Origin: CAWFPR01 sp963817635
GTDB lineage: Bacteria > Acidobacteriota > Vicinamibacteria > Vicinamibacterales > 2-12-FULL-66-21
Direction: 5' to 3'
Length of the DNA: 64,000 bases
Assembly (NCBI GenBank): GCA_963817635.1
Contig: CAWFPR010000018.1
Span: 11,638-75,637, forward strand
The notes under the pieces: generated by a model
Told to the model about the DNA's origin: nothing
Database searches by the model: none
The model's input: only the letters and a program-made list of their open reading frames with translations
Translations under genes and position numbers: made by a program
Part shown: positions 8,838 to 16,561 of the stretch, piece after piece
Layout of the letters: the number at the start of each line of letters is the position of its first letter
Position numbering within the stretch: the stretch's first letter is position 1

Positions 8838-10040
8838 ATGATTGATTTCGACCTGACCGAGGAGCAGCGCCTGCTGGAACAGTCCGTCCGCGAGTGGGCG
8901 GGACGGGAGGTGGCGCCGCACATACGCGAGCTCGATCGCGAGCACCGCTTCGATCCGAAGGTGCTGCCGCAGATGGCTGACATGGGCCTGCTGGGGTGCT
9001 CGGTGCCCGCCGAGTACGGCGGCGCCGGCATGGACTACATCAGCCTGGGGATCATCAGCGAGGAGCTCGAATACGTTGACACGTCGCTGCGCGTGATCAT
9101 CTCCGTGCACGCCGGGCTGAACTGCCTGTCGCTGCTGACCTGGGGCAACGAGGACCAGAAGCAGCGCTACCTGGTGCCGCAGGCGCAGGGCAGGAAGATC
9201 GCCACCTACGGCCTGACCGAACCGGCCGCCGGCAGCGACGTGCGCGGGATCCAGACGGTCGCGATCAAGAAGGGCGATCGGTACGTGCTCAGCGGCGAGA
9301 AGATGTGGATTTCGCTGGCCGACGTCGCGGACAACTTCCTGGTGTTCGCCTGGTCCGACCTCGAGAAGAAGAAACAGCGCGATCCGTCGGGCATCAGCGC
9401 CTTCATCGTCGAACGGGCGTTCAAGGGATTCTCGAGCGCCACGCTGAAGGAAAAGTGGGGCATCCTGGCCGGCAACACCGGGTCGTTCAAGATGGACGAG
9501 GTCGAGGTGCCGCGGGAGAACCTCGTCGGCCGCGAGGGTGAGGGCTTCAAGATTGCCATGTTCGCGCTCGACCAGGGGCGCTATACCGTCGCGGCCGGCG
9601 CGACGGGCCTCATCCGCGCGTGCCGGGATGCGAGCGTCCGATACGCGAAGGAGCGCAGGACGTTCGGCGTCCCGATTGCCGATCATCAGCTCGTCAAGGA
9701 GATGCTCGCGCAGATGGAGTCCGACTACCAGGCCGCGCGGCTGCTCTGGCTGCGGGCGGGGTTCCTGAAGAACCGGGGACAGCGCAACACGCGCGAGACC
9801 GGGCTGGCGAAGTGGTTCGCCACGGTCGCCTCCGAGCGCGCCGCGGGCGACGCCGTGCAGGTGCACGGCGCCAACGGCTACTCCGACGAGTATCCGGTCG
9901 GCCGGTTCTACCGCAACTGCAAGGGGGCCGTGATCTACGAGGGGACTCGCGAAATCCACAAGATCATGCAGGCCGATTACGTGCTCGGCGCGCGCCAGGA
10001 CCGTCCGACGCGCTGCGAACTGCCGAAGCACGAGAGGTGA
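8838..10040 (+). CDS. Acyl-CoA dehydrogenase
   Basis: An FAD enzyme of 400 residues that oxidises acyl-CoA to the enoyl-CoA in fatty-acid or amino-acid breakdown. It has the complete three-domain layout: the helical N-terminal domain from DFDLTEEQRLLEQSVREWAG, the FAD-contact motif YGLTEPAAGSDVRGI, and the C-terminal region VHGANGYSDEYPV. Catalytic glutamate probably lies in YEGTREIHKIM. The start at 8838 follows GAAGGA. An ORF open upstream to 8481 overlaps the previous gene and was discarded. Chain-length specificity cannot be read from the sequence. Confidence 0.93.
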   Translation: MIDFDLTEEQRLLEQSVREWAGREVAPHIRELDREHRFDPKVLPQMADMGLLGCSVPAEYGGAGMDYISLGIISEELEYVDTSLRVIISVHAGLNCLSLLTWGNEDQKQRYLVPQAQGRKIATYGLTEPAAGSDVRGIQTVAIKKGDRYVLSGEKMWISLADVADNFLVFAWSDLEKKKQRDPSGISAFIVERAFKGFSSATLKEKWGILAGNTGSFKMDEVEVPRENLVGREGEGFKIAMFALDQGRYTVAAGATGLIRACRDASVRYAKERRTFGVPIADHQLVKEMLAQMESDYQAARLLWLRAGFLKNRGQRNTRETGLAKWFATVASERAAGDAVQVHGANGYSDEYPVGRFYRNCKGAVIYEGTREIHKIMQADYVLGARQDRPTRCELPKHER

Positions 10041-10044
10041 GACT

Positions 10045-11034
10045 GTGATAGATACCGATCTCTCGCTCGAGTTTCTCCGCGTCGTCGAAGAGGCGGCCAT
10101 CGCCTGCGCCCACACGATGGGCCAGGGGGACCGCCCCAAATCCGACCAGGCGGCGGTTGAAGCCATGCGGAAGTGCATGGACTCGGTGCCGATCGACGGC
10201 ACGATCGTCATCGGGGAAGGCGAGCGCGACGAGGCGCCGATGCTGTTCATCGGCGAGAAGGTCGGCATGGCCGCGAGAGGGGAGTCCGGGGCACACCTGC
10301 CGCAGGTCGATATCGCGGTGGACCCGCTCGAGGGAACGAACCTCTGCGCGCTCGGGACGCCGAACGCCATTGCGGTGCTCGCGGCCTCCGAACGGGGCGG
10401 GCTGCTCCACGCGCCGGATCTCTACATGGAAAAGCTGGTCGTCGGACCGAGCTCGAAACACGCGGTGAGCCTCGACGCTTCGGTGGCCGACAACCTTCGC
10501 GCCATCGCGCGCAGCCTCGAGCGCGACGTGGAGGACCTCGTCGTCATCGTCCTCGACCGGCCGCGGCACGAGCAGCTGATCCACGAGATCCGGGCGACAG
10601 GCGCGCGCATCCGCCTGATTGGCGACGGAGACCTGTCGGCCGGCATCGCGGCGGCCGTGCGCGGCAGCGGCGTGCACGCGGTGATGGGCACCGGCGGCGC
10701 CCCGGAGGGCGTACTGACGGCGGCGGCCATGCGTTGCCTCAACGGCGAAATCTTCGCGCGCCTCGTGGTCAGCAAGCCTGAACACGAAGAACGCTGCCGG
10801 GCGATGGGCATCTCAGACTTCGGGAAGATCTACACCTCGAAGGACCTGGCCTCGGGCGAGAACATCATCTTCGCGGCCACCGGCGTCACGGACGGGTCGC
10901 TGATGAAAGGGGTGCGGTTCTTCGGCGACGGCGTCCGGACCAGTTCGCTCATCATGCAGAGCAAACCGGCGCGCGTGCGGTTCATCGACACGATCCACGT
11001 GGAACAGACACGTATGGTCAGGGTCCGCTTCTGA
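10045..11034 (+). CDS. glpX: Fructose-1,6-bisphosphatase class II
   Basis: Dephosphorylates fructose-1,6-bisphosphate in gluconeogenesis. The 329 residues carry the GlpX signatures GTIVIGEGERDEAPML and DIAVDPLEGTNLCALG (metal and substrate binding), then MGTGGAPEGVLTAAA. It starts with GTG four bases after the acyl-CoA dehydrogenase stop, with AGAGG upstream, so the two are probably co-transcribed. Together they could link fatty-acid use to sugar synthesis, though that is inference from adjacency only. Confidence 0.95.
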   Translation: MIDTDLSLEFLRVVEEAAIACAHTMGQGDRPKSDQAAVEAMRKCMDSVPIDGTIVIGEGERDEAPMLFIGEKVGMAARGESGAHLPQVDIAVDPLEGTNLCALGTPNAIAVLAASERGGLLHAPDLYMEKLVVGPSSKHAVSLDASVADNLRAIARSLERDVEDLVVIVLDRPRHEQLIHEIRATGARIRLIGDGDLSAGIAAAVRGSGVHAVMGTGGAPEGVLTAAAMRCLNGEIFARLVVSKPEHEERCRAMGISDFGKIYTSKDLASGENIIFAATGVTDGSLMKGVRFFGDGVRTSSLIMQSKPARVRFIDTIHVEQTRMVRVRF

Positions 11035-11054
11035 GCCGCCGTCGAGTTGTGCGG

Positions 11055-11178
11055 TGCCGGCTGCCGATTGCGGATTGACGGAGAGCTGACGGCCGGTTGG
11101 CGACCCCCAATCGGCAATCCAATCGGCAATCCACAATCGGCAATCCGGCAATCTTCAGCCTGCAATCTGCAGTCTGCA
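11055..11178. repeat. Degenerate AATCGGCAATC-type repeat, copy 1
   Basis: The whole gap before the MFS gene is made of shuffled copies of CAATCGGCAATC and CTGCAATCTGCAGTCTGCA. The last copy runs into the MFS start codon. The same words occur, reverse-complemented, at about 33825-33968, where a 13-base stretch CCGGCAATCTTCA is shared exactly. No gene is visible in it. Confidence 0.75.
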
Positions 11179-12396
11179 ATGGACACGTTTCACCGTAACC
11201 TCTTCGCCGTTACCGCGGCCAGTTTCATCGGCTTCACCGGCTTCACGCTGGTGATGCCGTTTCTTCCACTCTACTTTCAGCTCCTCGGCGTGCACGACCT
11301 CGGCGACATCGCCATGTGGTCGGGCCTGAGTCTCGGCGTCACGCCGGCCCTGACCGCCATGCTCGCGCCATTGTGGGGCCGGCTCGCCGACCGCTATGGG
11401 CGCAAGATCATGGTGGTCCGGTCGCTCGTGAGCTTCGTGTTCGTGATGGCCGCGATGGCCTTCGTCTCGCGCGCGTGGCACGTGCTCGCCCTTCGCGCCG
11501 TGCAGGGACTGTTCGCCGGCTACGGCGCGCTCACGTTGACGATGGCGGCCGATTCGGCCCCGCGGGATCGGATGGCGTATGCGATCGGTTTCGTCCAGAC
11601 GGCCCAGCGGCTCGGGCCCGCCATCGGCCCGATCATCGGCGGCGCCGTGGCGCAGGTCGTCGGCATGCGCAACACGTTCCTGGTCACCTCGATGTTCTAC
11701 CTGATCGCCGTGCTGCTCGTCGTGTTCATGTACCACGAGCCGGCGATACACCGGACCGACGAACAGGAGAACGCCGGGCGGGTCACTTTCCGGAACGTGC
11801 TCGCCTTCCAGAATTTCATGCTCCTGATGGGGGTCGTCTTCGGTCTCCAGTTCGTCGATCGCACCTTCGGGCCGGTGCTGCCGCTCTACGTCTCCGAACT
11901 GGGCACGCCAGCCAACCGCGTCCCGATCGTCTCTGGTGTGCTCTTCTCGATTGCGGCCGGCGCCGGCGCGCTCGGTCATCATTTCTGCGGGCGCCTGTTG
12001 AAACGCGCCTCCGCCCGGGTGGTGATCGCCGGCAGCGTTGGCGTCGGCTCGATCGGGGCGCTGGTGTACGTGGTGGCCGGCGGTCCGTGGCTGCTCGTGC
12101 TCGGTACGCCGATCTTCGGGTTGGCGATCGGCGTGGCCACGACGGCGGCCTACACGGCGGCGAGCACCGTGATGCCGGAGACAGCCAGGGGCGCCGGCTT
12201 CGGGCTGCTGACGACCGCGTCGCTGACCGGCCTTGCGCTCAGTCCCATCGTGGCCGGCATCCTGGGGGCGACGAGCATACGCGCGGTGTTCGTGCTCGAC
12301 GTCGCCGCGCTGGTGGCTCTGGCGGCGCTGGTCTCGCGCCTGATGATCACGACGCCGTTGCCGGAGACACTCTCGCCCGCGGCGGAGGAACTCTGA
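11179..12396 (+). CDS. MFS transporter, drug-efflux type
   Basis: An integral membrane protein of 405 residues with about twelve hydrophobic segments in two halves. Loop 2-3 has the MFS signature GRLADRYGRKIMVV, and helix 5 has GFVQTAQRLGPAIGPIIGG, resembling the antiporter motif C of drug exporters. A proton-driven efflux function is likely but the substrate is unknown. I start it at 11179 because the longer ORF from 11047 is translated repeat DNA. No clear ribosome site precedes the ATG; the repeat fills that position. Confidence 0.85.
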   Translation: MDTFHRNLFAVTAASFIGFTGFTLVMPFLPLYFQLLGVHDLGDIAMWSGLSLGVTPALTAMLAPLWGRLADRYGRKIMVVRSLVSFVFVMAAMAFVSRAWHVLALRAVQGLFAGYGALTLTMAADSAPRDRMAYAIGFVQTAQRLGPAIGPIIGGAVAQVVGMRNTFLVTSMFYLIAVLLVVFMYHEPAIHRTDEQENAGRVTFRNVLAFQNFMLLMGVVFGLQFVDRTFGPVLPLYVSELGTPANRVPIVSGVLFSIAAGAGALGHHFCGRLLKRASARVVIAGSVGVGSIGALVYVVAGGPWLLVLGTPIFGLAIGVATTAAYTAASTVMPETARGAGFGLLTTASLTGLALSPIVAGILGATSIRAVFVLDVAALVALAALVSRLMITTPLPETLSPAAEEL

Positions 12397-12460
12397 AAGG
12401 GCTCGGGCTCAGGGCTCAGGGAGGAAGGGCTCAAGGCTCAGGGGGCAGGGCTCAAGGCGG
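12397..12460. repeat. Short degenerate GGGCTCAGG/GGGCTCAAGG repeat
   Basis: The gap between the MFS gene and the YrdC-HflX gene consists of about six imperfect copies of GGGCTCAGG or GGGCTCAAGG. Nothing else is seen in it. It is another example of the low-complexity intergenic filler found across this window. Confidence 0.6.
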
Positions 12461-12465
12461 ATCGC

Positions 12466-14358
12466 ATGCACAGCGGAACGGTTCAGGAAGCGGCCGACAT
12501 ATTACGAGCCGGCGGGGTGGTCGCGTATCCCACCGATACGCTGTATGGCCTTGCCGTCGATCCGCGGCGCGATGACGCGGTCGAGAAGCTGTTTGCCATC
12601 AAGGGCCGGGATCTGAGCGCCGCCATTCCTCTGATTGCCGGCAGCCTCGCGCAGGCGTCGGACGTCGCCCTGCTCGGGGACGTCGAACTGCGCCTGGCGC
12701 GCGAGTTCTGGCCGGGGCCGCTCTCGATTGTCGCGGAGGCCAGGCCGGGCCTCTCGCCGCTCGTGCTGGCCGGCGGCCGGACCGTTGCGGTTCGCGTGCC
12801 GGCGCATCCGCTCGCGTCGGAGCTGGCGCTGGCGTTCGGCTCATGCATCACGGCGACGAGCGCCAACCTCTCAGGGCGCCCCGGCTCTGCCGATCCGGAA
12901 GCGGTGCGCCAGGCGCTGGGCGGGCGCATCGACGGTCTCGTCGATGGCGGGCTCGCGCCAGGCGGCCCGCCGTCCACGATGGTCGAGTGGCGCGGCGGCG
13001 CGCTGGTGCTCGTGCGTGCGGGCGCCATCGCGTGGGACCGCGTGCTAGAGATCGCTCGAGTGATGCGCCATTCGGCACCACGTTCCGATACGCCTCGTAC
13101 CGAGGAGCGTGCGGCGCTCGTCGGGCTGCTCAACGTTTCCTCCCGTCAATTCGATCCGGAACACTCACTCGACGAACTGGCGGGGCTGGCGTCGGCCGCG
13201 GGCGCGACCGTCGTCCTGCGCGTGCTCCAGGAGCGCGCCAAGCCCGATCCGGCGACCTTCCTCGGAAGCGGAAAGGTGGCGTCGCTCGCTGCCGCCTGCG
13301 AGGGGCTCGACGTCGACGCGGTGATCTTCGACAACGAGCTGTCTCCCGCGCAGCTGCGCAATCTCGAAGAGAAGCTGCAGCGCAAGGTGGTCGATCGCAC
13401 GCAGCTCATCCTCGACATCTTCGCGCGGCGGGCGCACACGCGTGAAGGCAAGCTGCAGGTGGAGCTGGCCCAGCTCAAGTACCTCATGCCGCGCCTGGTC
13501 GGATCGTCGGCCGCGCTGTCGCGGCTCGGCGGCGGCATCGGCACACGCGGGCCCGGCGAAACGAAGCTCGAGACCGATCGGCGCCGGATCCGCCACCGCA
13601 TCAGCGTCCTGTCAGGGGAGATTGACGCCGTCCGCCGCCGTCGCACGCAGCTGCGGGAGCGCCGGCACAAGTCGGCGGTGCCCACCGTGGCCCTTGTCGG
13701 GTACACGAACGCCGGAAAAACCACCCTCTTCAACGCGCTGACCGGTGATGATGCCGTGGTCTCGAACGCGTTGTTCGTGACGCTCGATCCGCTGGTCCGG
13801 AAGGTCAGGCTGCCCGACCGTCGCGAGCTGCTCGTGTCGGATACGGTCGGATTCATCGACCGACTGCCGCACCCTCTCGTCGCTGCGTTCCGGGCGACGC
13901 TCGAGGAAGTCGCCGCCGCCGATCTCCTGTTGCACGTGATCGACGCCGCGGATCCGGATCGGGATCGGCACATGGATGCTGTGCAGAGCGTGCTGGCGGA
14001 GGTCGGCGCCGAGCGCGTGCCCGGGATAGACGTCTTCAACAAGTGCGATCTGCTCGACGAGGGCGAGCGCACGCGGCTCCTGGCGATTCACCGCGGCGCG
14101 CTCTGCGTCTCGTCGCTGACGGGCGAGGGGCGGGACGATCTGATTGCCGCCATGGAAGGCCACCTGGCGCTCGACACGAAACAGGTCACGCTCGAATTCG
14201 AGTCCGACAACGAGGCGGACCGCGATCGGATCGCCCAGTTGTACAGGCTCGGGCGTGTGCTGCGGCACGTTGCGGCCGACGGCCGCGTAGCCATCGACGT
14301 GGAATTGCCGCGCCGGATCCTCGACCGCTTCGAGTCCGCCATGGTGCCCAGCGAATGA
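12466..14358 (+). CDS. Fusion of YrdC/TsaC-type threonylcarbamoyl-AMP synthase with HflX GTPase
   Basis: One open frame of 630 residues holds two complete proteins. Residues 1 to about 190 are a YrdC domain (VVAYPTDTLYGLAVDP, FAIKGRDLSAAIPLI, TATSANLSG), which makes the threonylcarbamoyl-AMP used for tRNA t6A. Residues from about 210 to 630 are HflX, a ribosome-associated GTPase: LNVSSRQFD, FLGSGKVASL, the conserved GGGIGTRGPGETKLETDRRR, the P-loop GYTNAGKTTL at about 410-420, DTVGFIDRLPHPL and NKCDL. The linker is about 20 residues. Because this assembly carries many one-base errors, a lost frameshift between overlapping genes is possible. The next gene overlaps by ATGA. Confidence 0.88.
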   Translation: MHSGTVQEAADILRAGGVVAYPTDTLYGLAVDPRRDDAVEKLFAIKGRDLSAAIPLIAGSLAQASDVALLGDVELRLAREFWPGPLSIVAEARPGLSPLVLAGGRTVAVRVPAHPLASELALAFGSCITATSANLSGRPGSADPEAVRQALGGRIDGLVDGGLAPGGPPSTMVEWRGGALVLVRAGAIAWDRVLEIARVMRHSAPRSDTPRTEERAALVGLLNVSSRQFDPEHSLDELAGLASAAGATVVLRVLQERAKPDPATFLGSGKVASLAAACEGLDVDAVIFDNELSPAQLRNLEEKLQRKVVDRTQLILDIFARRAHTREGKLQVELAQLKYLMPRLVGSSAALSRLGGGIGTRGPGETKLETDRRRIRHRISVLSGEIDAVRRRRTQLRERRHKSAVPTVALVGYTNAGKTTLFNALTGDDAVVSNALFVTLDPLVRKVRLPDRRELLVSDTVGFIDRLPHPLVAAFRATLEEVAAADLLLHVIDAADPDRDRHMDAVQSVLAEVGAERVPGIDVFNKCDLLDEGERTRLLAIHRGALCVSSLTGEGRDDLIAAMEGHLALDTKQVTLEFESDNEADRDRIAQLYRLGRVLRHVAADGRVAIDVELPRRILDRFESAMVPSE

Positions 14359-15749
14359 CAGACCTTCGCATCCGGAAGACGAGGGCGTGGCCGCGAGCGG
14401 TGTTCGTGTCGCTGGTCGCGTGCACCCTTGCGGCGGCCGCGTGCGCGCCCGTGAAGCCCGTCGTGGCACCCGCAACCGGCCCGGCGCGGTTTCCCGATTT
14501 CGTCTACCCGGCCCCGCCGGCAGCGCTCGCCGCCGAGCCCGCCGCGGAGCTGCACCAGGCCGGATGGCTCTGGCTCCAGGCGGGTGACCTGAAACAAGCC
14601 GAACGCAGCTTCAGCGCGGCGCTCAAGCAGGCTCCGGCCTTCTATCCGGCAGAGGCCGGCCTCGGGTACGTCGCCCTGGCAAGGAAGGACGACAAGGTCG
14701 CGATCGGCCACTTCGAGCGGGCCGTAGCCGCCGACGAGACCTATGCGCCCGCGCTCGCCGGCCGCGGCGAGGCGTTGCTCGCGCAGGGGCAGCGCGAATC
14801 GGCGCTCGCCAGCTTCGAGGCGGCCGTGTCCGCCGATTCACAACTCACGGGACTGCGCGACCGGATCGCGGTCCTGAGGCTTCGCGGCTTGCAGGACGAC
14901 GTGGCGGTGGCGCGCAGGGCCGCCGAATCGGGCCAGTTCGCCGAGGCGCGCGCGGCATACCTGCAGGCCATCGCGGCGTCGCCGCAGAGCCCGTTCCTGT
15001 ATCGCGAGCTGGCCACCGTGGAACAGCGTAGCGGGAACCTCGCCGAGGCGCTCACGCACGCGCAGAAAGCCGCGGAGCTCGAGCCGCCTGAACCACGCAC
15101 CCTGACACTCATCGGCGAGCTGTACGAGGCGCAGGGGAACCTCGCCCTGGCGATGGACGCCTATGGTTCCGCTCTGGCGCTCGAGCCCAACGAGGCGCTG
15201 GACCGGCACGTGGACGACTTGCGTGACAAGGCCGCCTTTGCCGCCATGCCGGAGGACTACAAGGCCATCGAGCTGTCCCCGTCGGTGACGCGCGAGCAGG
15301 TGGCGGCGCTCATCGGCGTGCAGCTCGACGGGCTGCTGAAGCAGTCGCCCCGCCGCAATTCCGTGCTCATGACCGATACCCGCGGCAGCTGGGCGGCGCC
15401 GTGGATTCAGTCGGTCGCGCGGGCCGGCATCATGGAAGTGTTCGCGAACCACACGTTCCTGCCGGGCGCCACCGTCCGCCGCGGCGACATGGCGATGATC
15501 GTCAGCCGCACCTTGTCGATGATCGCCGACCAGAATCCCCGGGCTGCCGCGTGGCAGAACGCGCGGAGACGCTTTCCCGACGTATCGCCATCCCACCTGG
15601 CCTACCCGGCGGCCTCGGCCGCGGTCGAAGCCGGCGTCATGCACACGGCCAGCGACGGCAGTTTCCAGCTGTCGCGCCCGGTGACCGGCGTCGAAGCCGT
15701 GGCGGCCGTGAAGGCACTCAGGGCGCTGTCGGAGCGCGCCAAGCAATGA
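14355..15749 (+). CDS. TPR-repeat lipoprotein with SLH-like C terminus
   Basis: A protein of 464 residues. Its N terminus has a basic stretch, a hydrophobic core and a lipobox-like LAAAAC, so it is probably a lipid-anchored envelope protein. From about residue 60 to 300 it is tetratricopeptide repeats (GWLWLQAGDLKQAERSFSAA, GLGYVALARKDDKVAIGHFE, and so on). The last 120 residues (WAAPWIQSVARAGIMEVFAN, FPDVSPSHLAYPAASAAVEAG) look like two S-layer-homology-type units, which bind wall polymer. It overlaps the upstream gene and the downstream pgsA-like gene by ATGA each, indicating translational coupling. The precise role is unknown. Confidence 0.75.
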   Translation: MTDLRIRKTRAWPRAVFVSLVACTLAAAACAPVKPVVAPATGPARFPDFVYPAPPAALAAEPAAELHQAGWLWLQAGDLKQAERSFSAALKQAPAFYPAEAGLGYVALARKDDKVAIGHFERAVAADETYAPALAGRGEALLAQGQRESALASFEAAVSADSQLTGLRDRIAVLRLRGLQDDVAVARRAAESGQFAEARAAYLQAIAASPQSPFLYRELATVEQRSGNLAEALTHAQKAAELEPPEPRTLTLIGELYEAQGNLALAMDAYGSALALEPNEALDRHVDDLRDKAAFAAMPEDYKAIELSPSVTREQVAALIGVQLDGLLKQSPRRNSVLMTDTRGSWAAPWIQSVARAGIMEVFANHTFLPGATVRRGDMAMIVSRTLSMIADQNPRAAAWQNARRRFPDVSPSHLAYPAASAAVEAGVMHTASDGSFQLSRPVTGVEAVAAVKALRALSERAKQ

Positions 15750-16294
15750 ACCTGACCGCGGCAAACCAGCTCACCCTGCTGCGGATGCTGCTGATACCCC
15801 CCTTCGCGATTCTGCTGCTGTACGAGCATCGCGGCTGGGCGCTCGTCGTGTTTCTCACCGCCGGGCTCACGGACCTGTTCGACGGCCTGATCGCGCGCCG
15901 GGCCGGCCAGAAGACGACCCTCGGGGCATGGCTGGACCCGATGGCCGACAAGCTGCTGCTGGTGACCATGTTCATCATGCTGACACTGCCGGGCATCGGA
16001 TCGGCCAACCGGCTGCCGCTCTGGTTCACCGTGCTCGTCCTCAGCCGCGACATCGCCATCGTCCTGACCGTGGCGGTCGTGAACCTCGCGGTCGGGCCGC
16101 GAACGTTCCGGCCGTCGATTTTCGGAAAAATCGCCACGGCGACCTACGTCATGACGGGGCTGATCACCCTCTATTTCAACTACCTGGGCCGCTCGTCGCC
16201 CGCCATCGCTGTCTTTGTGTACGCCTCCCTCGCCATCACGCTGGTATCGGCCGCTCATTACCTGCTCAAGGTGATTCGCCTGCACCCGGGCTAG
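15746..16294 (+). CDS. CDP-alcohol phosphatidyltransferase (PgsA-like)
   Basis: A membrane enzyme of 182 residues that joins a CDP-activated lipid to an alcohol. The full signature D-x2-DG-x2-AR-x8-G-x3-D-x3-D is present from DLFDGLIARR to LDPMADKL at about residues 45-72. Five or so hydrophobic segments follow. The N-terminal NQLTLLRMLLIPPFAILL resembles phosphatidylglycerophosphate synthases, so PgsA is the best guess, but the alcohol cannot be read directly. It overlaps the TPR lipoprotein gene by ATGA. Confidence 0.85.
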   Translation: MNLTAANQLTLLRMLLIPPFAILLLYEHRGWALVVFLTAGLTDLFDGLIARRAGQKTTLGAWLDPMADKLLLVTMFIMLTLPGIGSANRLPLWFTVLVLSRDIAIVLTVAVVNLAVGPRTFRPSIFGKIATATYVMTGLITLYFNYLGRSSPAIAVFVYASLAITLVSAAHYLLKVIRLHPG

Positions 16295-16478
16295 GCCGCT
16301 GAAAAATGCCGGCCTGCCGCCCTCCGCAGTTCGCTGCGCTCACGCGCCCTGAGCAGCGTCGAAGGGCGGGCTTCGACCCAGGACCGCCCCTCATGCCTTC
16401 GGGCTCAGGGGTGGCCCGGCGGGCTGGGAGCCGGGCCGGGCTGGCGTCGTGACTCGCCGGCGCGGACGCCGCGTGGGC

Positions 16479-16507
16479 TTGCGCTAAACATCGGCAGGAG
16501 TTATACT
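16479..16507 (+). promoter_or_regulatory. Sigma-70-like promoter ahead of the coiled-coil gene
   Basis: TTGCGC (16479-16484) and TATACT (16502-16507) are separated by 17 bases, and the ATG follows at 16562. The preceding gap (16295-16478) holds GC-rich inverted segments around TCATGCCTTCGGGCTCAGGGG but no gene. Confidence 0.5.
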
Positions 16508-16561
16508 TACGGGCTTACGCGCCTCGGCGCCGACCGCAACGCCTGCAGGGGAGATCCGCAC

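Noticed and set aside
11047..11178. Upstream extension of the MFS ORF
   Set aside because: It is translated repeat DNA with no membrane or signal features.
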